NCBI GenBank assembly: GCA_019245555.1
Contig: JAFARH010000104.1
Location: 1-6,504, forward strand
DNA: 6,504 bases
Direction of reading: 5' to 3'
Origin: Betaproteobacteria bacterium
GTDB taxonomy: Bacteria > Pseudomonadota > Gammaproteobacteria > Burkholderiales > SG8-39
Shown here: one piece after another, positions 1 through 6,045 of the stretch
Position numbering within the stretch: the first letter of the stretch is position 1
Layout: the number at the start of each line of letters is the position of its first letter
The notes under the pieces: generated by a model
The model's input: the letters and a program-made list of their open reading frames with translations, nothing else
The model's database searches: none
What the model was told of the DNA's origin: nothing
Program-made: the position numbers and the translations under genes

Positions 1-854
1 AGTCCGCGCGCGCCGAGCACCGTGCCGTCCGGGATCTCCTTGCCGAGCTTGTGCATCGCCGTCTCACCCGTCGTGAGGATCGTCAGGCTCTGCTTCATCA
101 GCCCGCGAGGTCCCGCTTGCAGGATCAGCGCCTCGAGGTCGCCGTCCCAGAAGCTCGAGTGGATCACATCGGGCTTCGCCGACAATAGTGCCGAGATCTC
201 GGCGTTGTATTGCCCGGCGAAGAGCTTCGGCATCTGCGAAGTCTTCGTCTCGACACTCGGCGAGAACACCTTCATCGCCGCCTCAAAGTCCGCCCACGAA
301 TCCTGGCCCCACGCGTAGTTCTGGTTGATGCCGGCGATCGACTTGGCGTCCGGCTTCGCGTCCTTCACGTAGAGCGCGGCGCCGACCGAGTCCATCGTCG
401 CGGTTGGCGAGGTGCGAAACACGTATTCGTACTTGCCGTCCTCGAAGATGCGCGGCGTGCCGCAGTCGAAGAAGTTGACGAGCTTCTTCAGCTCTTCGGC
501 CACCGGCGCGATGGCAAGGCAGTTGCCGCTCGACACGTAGCCGATGACGAGATCGACGTTCGCGCGTTGCACCAGGTTGCGGAATTCCGTCACCTGCGTC
601 GTCGTGCTGCCGGCCTCGTCGAGCATCACGATCTCGAGCGTCGCGCCACCGAAGCCCTTCTTGTTGTAGGGCGCCGGCGCGCTGCCGGCGTTCAATTGCT
701 CGACCACGAACTCGGCGGCGTTCTTCGCCGGCACGCCGAACGGCGCGGCCGCCGGGCCCGACAGGAACGTGACTACGCCGACCTTGACCGTGTTCTGCGC
801 GTGCGCAGCAGGCAGGACCAGTGCCGCCGCGAGCGCTATTGCCAACTTCTTCAT
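1..854 (-). CDS. ABC transporter periplasmic substrate-binding protein, LivK-like (3' end missing)
   Basis: This is the periplasmic ligand-binding subunit of a branched-chain-amino-acid-type ABC importer (type I periplasmic-binding-protein fold, Peripla_BP_6/COG0683). 284 codons are visible; members usually have about 370-410, so roughly the last quarter lies beyond the left edge. A Sec signal peptide is clear: MKK, a hydrophobic run of A and L, then AHA|Q with cleavage after residue 19. Mature protein opens with VKVGVVTFLSGPAAAPFG (about 23-40), the usual first strand and ligand loop. NQNYAWGQDSW (177-187) matches the conserved second-lobe 'N-x-x-Y-A-x-G' segment. Cys112 and Cys131 could form a disulfide. 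The ATG at 854 is supported by the signal peptide and a strong AGAGGAGGG site 4 bases upstream. The start overlaps the stop of the upstream aldolase gene as ATGA, so coupled translation is likely. Ligand unknown: this family also binds aromatic acids, amides and urea. Confidence 0.9.
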   Translation of the reverse strand, partial: MKKLAIALAAALVLPAAHAQNTVKVGVVTFLSGPAAAPFGVPAKNAAEFVVEQLNAGSAPAPYNKKGFGGATLEIVMLDEAGSTTTQVTEFRNLVQRANVDLVIGYVSSGNCLAIAPVAEELKKLVNFFDCGTPRIFEDGKYEYVFRTSPTATMDSVGAALYVKDAKPDAKSIAGINQNYAWGQDSWADFEAAMKVFSPSVETKTSQMPKLFAGQYNAEISALLSAKPDVIHSSFWDGDLEALILQAGPRGLMKQSLTILTTGETAMHKLGKEIPDGTVLGARG

Positions 855-1795
855 GCGACCCTCCTCTGGGTAGTTTTGTTTCCGAGCAATCCCGCAGCAA
901 TAAGCGCCAGCCGGATGCGTTCGATTTCTTGCGTTGGGAGCTTTGCGAGCGGCGGCCGCACGACAGCACGCGGCAGCTTGCCGAGCAGCACTAGCGCTTC
1001 CTTCATGCGGTTGTGCATGTCGACCCATGGCTCGGCATAGAACACTTCCGCGGTGGGCGTGATGCGCTCGTGGATCTTCTGGGCGTCCTCCAGCTTTCCA
1101 GCCTTAACGGCACGATAGAGCTGCGCCTGCAGATCGGCGATCACCGAACCGCTGCCGGACAGCAGACCGTTGCAGCCGAGGACAAGCGAGCTCAGGAGCC
1201 ACGAGCTGTGCGTGGTAAGCACATTCACCGGACGCGCGCGCGACTGAAGCAGGCGAATCTGGCGCTCGTGCTGTTGCGCATTCGCGCACCAGTCCTTGAT
1301 GGCGCGAACGCTGGGCACTTCGTCGAGGATCCTGGTGAGCGTGGCGAGCGGATAGCCTTGTCCGCCGGCTAGCGGATACTGGAAAAGGATCAGTGGCAGC
1401 GACGTGCCGTCGGCGATGCGCTTGAAGTGCGTGAGCGCCATCTCGGGACGCTGACCGAACGTGTAGATCGCCGGTGGAAAAACAAGGAGCGCTGATGCCC
1501 CGCCCTCTTCGGCCATCTTGGCGAGGCGCGCCGCTTCCAGGCTGCCGTCGGCATAGATCCCGTTGACGATCGGGAGCTTGAGCTCTTCGCGGCTCAACTC
1601 GAGCACGCGGCGCTGTTCATCGAAAGTGCAAGACGCGACTTCCGATGCGTGCGCGTTCACGGTGATCGCCGAAAGACCTTCCACCGATGCGACGTCGCGC
1701 AAATGCGCGCGGTAGGAGCTTTCATCAATTGAAAGGTCCTCGTGAAAAGGCAACAGCACGGCGGGAATGACCCCGCTCGGCAGGTACTCGCGCAT
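851..1795 (-). CDS. Dihydrodipicolinate synthase / N-acetylneuraminate lyase family aldolase
   Basis: This is a class I (Schiff-base) lyase of the DapA/NanA family with a TIM-barrel fold, 314 aa from the chosen start, close to the usual ~290-310. Seen: [20 protein letters not shown] (5-24) is the standard first strand. Tyr140 in FQYPLAGG sits where DapA has its catalytic Tyr. Lys167 in RAIKDWC is the expected Schiff-base lysine. [11 protein letters not shown] (207-217) is the glycine-rich late strand. The DapA pyruvate-binding 'GTTGE' segment is replaced by NAHASE (47-52), so this is probably not the lysine-pathway enzyme but a catabolic aldolase or dehydratase on another 2-oxo acid. The frame is open up to an ATG at 1861, but that start would overlap the divergent DUF1445 gene and adds residues with no family similarity. 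The ATG at 1795 starts directly before the conserved strand. It lacks a strong ribosome site (AGGTG is nearest). It is translationally coupled to the binding-protein gene. Confidence 0.88.
   Translation of the reverse strand: MREYLPSGVIPAVLLPFHEDLSIDESSYRAHLRDVASVEGLSAITVNAHASEVASCTFDEQRRVLELSREELKLPIVNGIYADGSLEAARLAKMAEEGGASALLVFPPAIYTFGQRPEMALTHFKRIADGTSLPLILFQYPLAGGQGYPLATLTRILDEVPSVRAIKDWCANAQQHERQIRLLQSRARPVNVLTTHSSWLLSSLVLGCNGLLSGSGSVIADLQAQLYRAVKAGKLEDAQKIHERITPTAEVFYAEPWVDMHNRMKEALVLLGKLPRAVVRPPLAKLPTQEIERIRLALIAAGLLGNKTTQRRVA
859..867 (-). promoter_or_regulatory. Strong ribosome binding site for the binding-protein gene
   Basis: On the minus strand this reads AGAGGAGGG, 4 bases before the ATG at 854. 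It lies inside the last codons of the upstream aldolase gene. It fixes the start of the binding-protein gene and suggests that gene is translated more strongly than its upstream partner, as is common for binding proteins. Confidence 0.75.
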
Positions 1796-1829
1796 GGGCG
1801 CACCTATCTTAACCGCTATCATCAGTTGG
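1796..1829. promoter_or_regulatory. Short divergent intergenic region, possible shared control
   Basis: Only 34 bases separate the chosen starts of the minus-strand aldolase gene and the plus-strand DUF1445 gene. It is visibly more AT-rich than its surroundings. It contains CTATC twice (1804-1808 and 1816-1820), 12 bases apart. TATCAT at 1817-1822 resembles a plus-strand -10 element but lies only 7 bases from the ATG and has no good -35. On the minus strand TAAGAT is a weak -10-like match. Two full promoters do not fit here without entering the coding regions, so leaderless transcripts or promoters inside the opposite genes are possible. No operator can be assigned with confidence. Confidence 0.3.
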
Positions 1830-2603
1830 ATGGACAGCCCCGCCGCAGTGCGCCGCGCCATTCGAGCCGGGAATCACCGCAGCCATACCGCGGGGGTTGC
1901 GCGCGGTTACGTCCAGGGCAATGTCTGCATCCTGCCACGCGAATACGCCGAGGAGTTCCGCGTCTTCTGCGAGCGAAACCCGAAGCCCTGCCCGCTCCTC
2001 GCCGAATCAAAGCCCGGCGATCCTCACCTGCCGACGCTGGGCGAAGACCTCGACATCAGCACCGACGTGCCGCGCTATCGCGTTTTCCGCGACGGCGTGC
2101 TGCAGGATGAAGTGACCAACCTGCGGAACCTCTGGCGCGATGATCTCGTCACGTTCGTCCTCGGCTGCTCGTTCTCCTTCGAGGAAGCGCTCATGGCGGC
2201 GGGGCTGCGGCTGCGCTACGTCGAGCAGGGCCGCAACGTTCCGATGTACCGCACGAGCATCAATACGTCGCCGTCGGGGCGCTTTCGCGGCAAGCTCGTA
2301 GTGTCCATGCGGCCGTTCCGTCCTGCCGACGCCATCCGCGCCATCGAGATCACATCGCGCTACCCGCGTGTGCATGGCGCGCCGGTGCACATCGGCCGCC
2401 CCGAGCTCATCGGCATCAAGAATCTTCGGCAGCCGTGGGCGGGTGACGCGACCGACGTGCTGGAAGACGAGTTGCCGGTCTTCTGGGCCTGCGGCATCAC
2501 GCCGCAATCGGTGGTGCTGGACGCGAAGCCCTCGCTCTGCATCACGCATGCACCGGGCCACATGCTCGTCACCGACCTCACGAACGCGAGCCTCAGTGCT
2601 TAG
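1830..2603 (+). CDS. DUF1445 family protein (putative hydro-lyase / D-glutamate cyclase-like)
   Basis: This 257-aa protein belongs to the DUF1445 (UPF0317) family, usually about 260 aa. Bacterial members are annotated as putative hydro-lyases. The domain also forms the N-terminal part of mitochondrial D-glutamate cyclase (DGLUCY), so activity on D-glutamate or a related acid is possible but unproven. Seen: [12 protein letters not shown] (3-14), [13 protein letters not shown] (19-31), RNPKPCPLL (49-57), [13 protein letters not shown] (109-121), and near the C-terminus [12 protein letters not shown], all typical family blocks. No signal peptide or membrane segment, so probably cytoplasmic. In-frame ATGs at 1767 and 1794 would extend it into the divergent aldolase gene with non-family residues; the ATG at 1830 starts just before the first conserved block and is preferred, although its ribosome site is poor. 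The last 8 bases overlap the start of pldA. No functional tie to pldA is known to me; the divergent aldolase and binding-protein genes are the more plausible metabolic partners. Confidence 0.85.
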   Translation: MDSPAAVRRAIRAGNHRSHTAGVARGYVQGNVCILPREYAEEFRVFCERNPKPCPLLAESKPGDPHLPTLGEDLDISTDVPRYRVFRDGVLQDEVTNLRNLWRDDLVTFVLGCSFSFEEALMAAGLRLRYVEQGRNVPMYRTSINTSPSGRFRGKLVVSMRPFRPADAIRAIEITSRYPRVHGAPVHIGRPELIGIKNLRQPWAGDATDVLEDELPVFWACGITPQSVVLDAKPSLCITHAPGHMLVTDLTNASLSA

Positions 2604-3588
2604 AGCGGCAGCGGCTGCGCTGCTATTCGTGTCCGGTACCGCATTCGCCGACGAACTGGAGGATTGCGCGAAGCTGGCGAACGCGGACGATCGGCTGGCT
2701 TGCTACGACAAGGTGGCCAAACGCGAGCTGCCGCCGGAAGAAGCCTCGCGCACCGCGTACCTGACCCGCAGCTGGAAGCTCGGTCCGAATGACGGCGGCG
2801 TGCGGCGCATGGCCGACATCACCACCTATCGTCCGAACTACATCCTGCTCCGCTATACCAGCCGGCCGAACCTCGAGCCGCGCAGCCCCTCGACCGGACG
2901 TGCGCCTCTCACGGACCTGAATAAGACCGAGATCGAGGTGCAGGCGAGCTTCAAGACCGAGCTCATGTCGCGCGCGGCGTTCGACGAGCTTCATCTCACG
3001 CGTGCCACGAGCCTGATCGGCTTCGACAGCATGCGCCTGTGGTTCGCGTACACGCAGGGCATGGGCTGGCAGACCTTCAACCACGGACAATCGCGCCCGA
3101 TCCGGGAGACCGATTACGAGCCCGAGCTGATCCTCACGCTCGGCCGAAGCAACACGGGCAACGGCTTCAAGCTCCTCAATCTCGGCTTCTCGCACCAGTC
3201 GAACGGTCTCGACCAGCTCGAGCACCGCGGCTGGTCTCGCCTCTACGCGCAAGGCGGCTGGGACTACCAGCGCTTCTCGATCCTTGGGCGCGTGTGGCGC
3301 GTGGTGAACCAGAGCGATGACGACAACCCGAACATTCGCCGGTTCATGGGGAGCGGCGATGTCGTCATGCGCTATGAGAGCACCGGGGGTTACGTCACCT
3401 CGTCGCTCCTGAGGCATAACTTCGACACGGGGCGCGGGCTAGTGCAGCTCGACTGGGCGACGCCGGTTTCGCGCGCGTTCGGCGGGCTCAAGTTCCACGC
3501 GCAAATCAGCAGCGGCTACGGCATAACGCTGCTCGACTACAACCACCAACAGTGGACCGCGGGAATTGGCGTGTCGTTTGGCGACTGA
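2596..3588 (+). CDS. pldA: Outer-membrane phospholipase A (PldA/OMPLA)
   Basis: Outer-membrane beta-barrel phospholipase A1/A2 (PF02253), which hydrolyses phospholipids that reach the outer leaflet when the membrane is disturbed. From GTG 2596 it is 330 aa. This start gives a clear signal peptide, [19 protein letters not shown], cleaved after residue 18. Mature N-terminus has [18 protein letters not shown] (22-39), a cysteine-containing pre-barrel segment seen in many proteobacterial PldA proteins. Barrel landmarks: [31 protein letters not shown] with catalytic His200 and Ser202, [18 protein letters not shown], and C-terminal [12 protein letters not shown]. The third catalytic residue of the E. 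coli enzyme (Asn156, in SWNRLY) aligns with Ser214 here. The segment carrying E. coli calcium ligands Asp149 and Ser152 also differs (LDQLEH). The start overlaps the DUF1445 stop by 8 bases (GTGCTTAG), so translation may be coupled; no strong ribosome site is seen. Family certain; full activity less so. Confidence 0.92.
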   Translation: MLRAAAAALLFVSGTAFADELEDCAKLANADDRLACYDKVAKRELPPEEASRTAYLTRSWKLGPNDGGVRRMADITTYRPNYILLRYTSRPNLEPRSPSTGRAPLTDLNKTEIEVQASFKTELMSRAAFDELHLTRATSLIGFDSMRLWFAYTQGMGWQTFNHGQSRPIRETDYEPELILTLGRSNTGNGFKLLNLGFSHQSNGLDQLEHRGWSRLYAQGGWDYQRFSILGRVWRVVNQSDDDNPNIRRFMGSGDVVMRYESTGGYVTSSLLRHNFDTGRGLVQLDWATPVSRAFGGLKFHAQISSGYGITLLDYNHQQWTAGIGVSFGD

Positions 3589-3591
3589 GGC

Positions 3592-4638
3592 TTACTTCTT
3601 GCCGAGCTCGGCGAGCTTCTTCTTCGCCTGCTCGGCGAAGGCGCCGTCCGGAAACTGCTCGAGGTAAAGCTCGACCTCATCCGGGTCGTCGCTGTCCTTC
3701 ACGCCTTCCCAGAACTCCTTCTCCGCCTCGCCGCCGGCGCGGCTTGACGTTGCCGGCTTCGGCGGGGGCGCCGATGCTTCCTTGGGCGGCTTGCCCTCGA
3801 GGATGAGCTTCAAATCGGTGGCGAAGGCGAGCGCCGTCTGGTAGCGCTTGTCGGCTTCCTTGGCGAGCGCACGCGCGACGACTGCGTCGATCACCGGCGG
3901 TATCTGCACGAGCTTTGTCGGCGGGACCGGATCGGAGGACACGATCTTCATCGCGAGCCCCATGCCCACGCCCTCGAACGGCTTCTGTCCGGTGAGGAGC
4001 TGGTAGAAGAGGATCCCCGCGGAGAAGATGTCCGTGCGGCGGTCGATCGTCTGGCCCTGGATCTGCTCCGGCGACATGTAGGACGGCGTGCCTACCATGG
4101 CGCCCACTTTCGTCGCCTCGCCCTGGTCACCGCCCTCCGTCTCGGTCACGCGCGCTACGCCGAAGTCGGCGAGCTTGGCGTGACCCTTAGCGTCGATCAT
4201 CACGTTCGCGGGCTTGAGGTCGCGATGGATCACGCCCGCCTCGTGAGCGAAGTGAAGCGCATCGAGGAGCTCGAGCATCAGCGTGAAGATCTTGCCGAGC
4301 TCGAGGGGCTCCTTTGCATCGAGCATGTCCTTGAGCTCTCGCCCCTGGATGTACTCCATGACGATGTAGGCGAGCTCGCCCTCGGTACCGAAGTCGTAGA
4401 CCTGGACGATGTTGCCGTGATTGAGCCGCGCCACCGCACGCACCTCGCGGCGAAAACGCATCTCGTAATGCTTGGCGGTAGCGGCGTCGAGGTTGCGCGT
4501 GAGGATCGTCTTGATCGCCACGCGCCGGTCGAGCTGGCCGTCGTGGCCGTCGTAGACGAGCCCCATGGCGCCCTTGCCGAGGACGCCGTTGACCTTGTAG
4601 CGCCCGAGAGCCTTTACGTCGGACTTGATCTCGCTCAC
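3592..4638 (-). CDS. Soluble Ser/Thr protein kinase (Hanks type, PknB-like)
   Basis: A 348-aa eukaryotic-like Ser/Thr kinase. The domain covers about residues 14-275 with every catalytic landmark: glycine loop GKGAMG (21-26), ATP-binding Lys43, helix-C Glu65, HRDLKPAN (138-145) with catalytic Asp140 and Asn145, DFG (158-160), GTPSYMSPE (183-191) and Asp203. It is an RD-type kinase and should be active. Thr165, Thr167 and Thr176 lie in the activation segment. A proline-rich linker (about 281-305) leads to a 43-residue C-terminal module with FWEGVKDSDDPDEVELYLEQ and FPDGAF, a unit I associate with bacterial signalling and peptidase-like proteins. No transmembrane helix or PASTA repeat is visible, so it is probably cytoplasmic. 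Start is GTG at 4638, the first start in the open frame, with no clear ribosome site. It lies 20 bp after the amidohydrolase gene, so it is probably its operon partner. It ends 3 bp from the convergent pldA stop. Substrates unknown. Confidence 0.93.
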   Translation of the reverse strand: MSEIKSDVKALGRYKVNGVLGKGAMGLVYDGHDGQLDRRVAIKTILTRNLDAATAKHYEMRFRREVRAVARLNHGNIVQVYDFGTEGELAYIVMEYIQGRELKDMLDAKEPLELGKIFTLMLELLDALHFAHEAGVIHRDLKPANVMIDAKGHAKLADFGVARVTETEGGDQGEATKVGAMVGTPSYMSPEQIQGQTIDRRTDIFSAGILFYQLLTGQKPFEGVGMGLAMKIVSSDPVPPTKLVQIPPVIDAVVARALAKEADKRYQTALAFATDLKLILEGKPPKEASAPPPKPATSSRAGGEAEKEFWEGVKDSDDPDEVELYLEQFPDGAFAEQAKKKLAELGKK

Positions 4639-4644
4639 GCGAGA
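4629..4644 (-). other. Small inverted repeat around the kinase start codon
   Basis: TCTCGC (4629-4634) and GCGAGA (4639-4644) pair perfectly around a 4-base loop. In the mRNA the loop is exactly the GTG start codon plus the following A. Together with the missing ribosome site this could lower or control translation of the kinase. A 6-bp stem also occurs by chance in GC-rich DNA. Confidence 0.3.
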
Positions 4645-4658
4645 GATTGTAAAGGGCG

Positions 4659-6029
4659 CTAGCGCGTTCCGATATCGTTCCGCACGACGAGGCCGCCCTT
4701 CATGACGAATTTCACGCGCTCCATCTCGGCGACGTTATCGAGCGGGTTGCCCGCCACGGCGATGAGGTCGGCGAATTTTCCCTTTTCGATGCTGGCGATA
4801 GAGCTCTCCCAGCCGTAGTTCAGCATGCGGGCGGCGGGAAGGAATGCCGTTTGCAACGCCTGCGCCGGCGTCATGCCCCACTTCACGAAGTAGGCGAACT
4901 GGTCGGCCTGGCTGCCGTGGGGAATGGTCGGTGACGTCGCACCGCTGCCGAATACGATCTGCACACCGGCGGCGAGCGCACGCTTGAACGCCGCCTCCAT
5001 CAGCTTGATGCGCGAGTTGCGTCCGTTGGTGTCGCGCAGATCACCTTTCTCGAGGGCGATCAGATCGTCGATCGTCGGCACGAAGAAAAGCTTCTTCTGC
5101 AGGAGCTGCTTCACACCCGCATCGTCGAGCTCGAGCAGATGATTCGGCGAGTCCACGCCCGCTGAAAGACAGCTGCGCATGCCTTCCCCGCCGTAGGTGT
5201 GGCAGGCGACCTTGAGCCCGAGCCGGTGCGCCTCGTCGACGATCGCTTCGACCTCTTCCAGCGTCAGCGAGGGACTGTTGACCAGCGTGGCGTCTGGCCT
5301 CCACATGTGCACGGGACCGACGAAGTCCTGCGTGGTGTAGATCTTGATCCAGTCGACGCCGTGCAGCTTGGCCTCGCGCACCGCGGCGCGCGCGAGCCAG
5401 GGCGAATTCACGTTCTTGTTCTCCGTGAATCCTTCGTAGTAGCGCAGCGATTGCGTATCCGGATAGATCGCAGTGGCGCGCTGGTTGATCGACTGGCCGA
5501 CGACCTGCATGCGCGGCCCGAGGAACATGCCCGAATTGATCGCATCGCGGATTTCCACGGTGTTGAAGCCGCCGCGCGAATCCATGTCGAGCACGGTCGT
5601 GAACCCCGCCTCGAGATCGACCTGCGCATTGGCAAGCGCGATGAGCGCGCGCCGCGCGGGTGGCAGCGGCTGGTTTACGTTGAGGTGCACGTGCCCGTCG
5701 ATCATTCCCGGCAGCAGGGTCGCGGAGCCAAGGTCGATGACCGTCGCTCCGGCGGGCGCCTGTCCGCCGACCTCGGCGATGCGATCACCGCGCACCACGA
5801 TCACCGGATTCGGCACCATCTTTCCTGAACGCGCGTCGAACATCCGCGCGGCGCGGATGACGATCACCTGATCCGCCGGCGCGATGAACTTGCGCGCATC
5901 AGGCGACGCGGACGGTGTCCTTCCTCTCGCCGCGCCGCCGCCTTCTCCTTCTTGCGCTTGCGCGAAGCCGCTCGCCGCCGTACTAGCAGCGGCGAGCAAC
6001 AGCATGACCAGCTTCGCCCTGGACCGCAT
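4659..6029 (-). CDS. Exported metal-dependent amidohydrolase (imidazolonepropionase-like)
   Basis: A 456-aa amidohydrolase-superfamily enzyme, full length for the family (about 430-470). Relatives act as dipeptidases/prolidases or on other cyclic and linear amides; the substrate here cannot be read from sequence. A Sec signal peptide (RSRAK then a hydrophobic stretch, likely cleaved near AQA at about residues 23-25) sends it to the periplasm. An N-terminal beta-sandwich strand (ARMFDARSGK) precedes the metal motif GMIDGHVHLN with His113 and His115. Lys229 (IKIY) is the likely carboxylated bridging lysine. His277 (ACHTYG) and His297 (PNHLLE) are the next ligands. The usual Asp ligand in 'FGSDA/GTDAG' is Gly363 here (FGSGATS), followed by the normal PHG. 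The C-terminal IEKGKFADLIAVAGNPL returns to the sandwich. The ATG at 6029 has an excellent AAGGGGAGG site. It follows the symporter gene by 16 bp and precedes the kinase by 20 bp, so these are likely cotranscribed. Confidence 0.88.
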   Translation of the reverse strand: MRSRAKLVMLLLAAASTAASGFAQAQEGEGGGAARGRTPSASPDARKFIAPADQVIVIRAARMFDARSGKMVPNPVIVVRGDRIAEVGGQAPAGATVIDLGSATLLPGMIDGHVHLNVNQPLPPARRALIALANAQVDLEAGFTTVLDMDSRGGFNTVEIRDAINSGMFLGPRMQVVGQSINQRATAIYPDTQSLRYYEGFTENKNVNSPWLARAAVREAKLHGVDWIKIYTTQDFVGPVHMWRPDATLVNSPSLTLEEVEAIVDEAHRLGLKVACHTYGGEGMRSCLSAGVDSPNHLLELDDAGVKQLLQKKLFFVPTIDDLIALEKGDLRDTNGRNSRIKLMEAAFKRALAAGVQIVFGSGATSPTIPHGSQADQFAYFVKWGMTPAQALQTAFLPAARMLNYGWESSIASIEKGKFADLIAVAGNPLDNVAEMERVKFVMKGGLVVRNDIGTR

Positions 6030-6034
6030 AGGTG

Positions 6035-6043
6035 CCTCCCCTT
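6035..6043 (-). promoter_or_regulatory. Strong ribosome binding site for the amidohydrolase
   Basis: On the minus strand this reads AAGGGGAGG, 5 bases before the ATG at 6029, and nearly fills the 16-bp gap after the symporter stop at 6046-6048. It settles the amidohydrolase start and suggests efficient translation. No promoter or terminator fits in this gap, which supports cotranscription with the symporter gene. Confidence 0.75.
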
Positions 6044-6045
6044 AA

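Noticed and set aside
210..1040. Long plus-strand open frame of 276 codons
   Set aside because: It lies antisense to the binding-protein gene, is rich in Arg, Val, His and Asp as expected for an antisense frame in GC-rich DNA, and shows no family similarity. The minus strand encodes a clear signal peptide and fold motifs.
1796..1861. N-terminal extension of the aldolase to an ATG at 1861 (or 1822)
   Set aside because: The added residues match no family block, there is no ribosome site, and the extension would overlap the coding start of the divergent DUF1445 gene.
2007..2561. Minus-strand open frame of 184 codons
   Set aside because: Antisense to the DUF1445 gene, whose conserved blocks span the same region; no start signals or motifs.
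2623..3417. Minus-strand open frame of 264 codons
   Set aside because: Antisense shadow of pldA; composition dominated by Arg, Ala, Val and Glu, with no recognisable motif.
3622..3640. Perfect 7-bp hairpin (CTTCGCC / GGCGAAG, 5-base loop) after the pldA stop, and the nearby palindrome GCCGAGCTCGGC at 3601-3612, considered as a pldA terminator
   Set aside because: Both lie within the kinase coding sequence (codons for its Lys/Ala/Glu-rich tail) and the hairpin is not followed by a run of T, so a terminator call is not supported.
5199..5828. Plus-strand open frame of 209 codons
   Set aside because: Antisense to the amidohydrolase; His-, Arg- and Asp-rich shadow composition.
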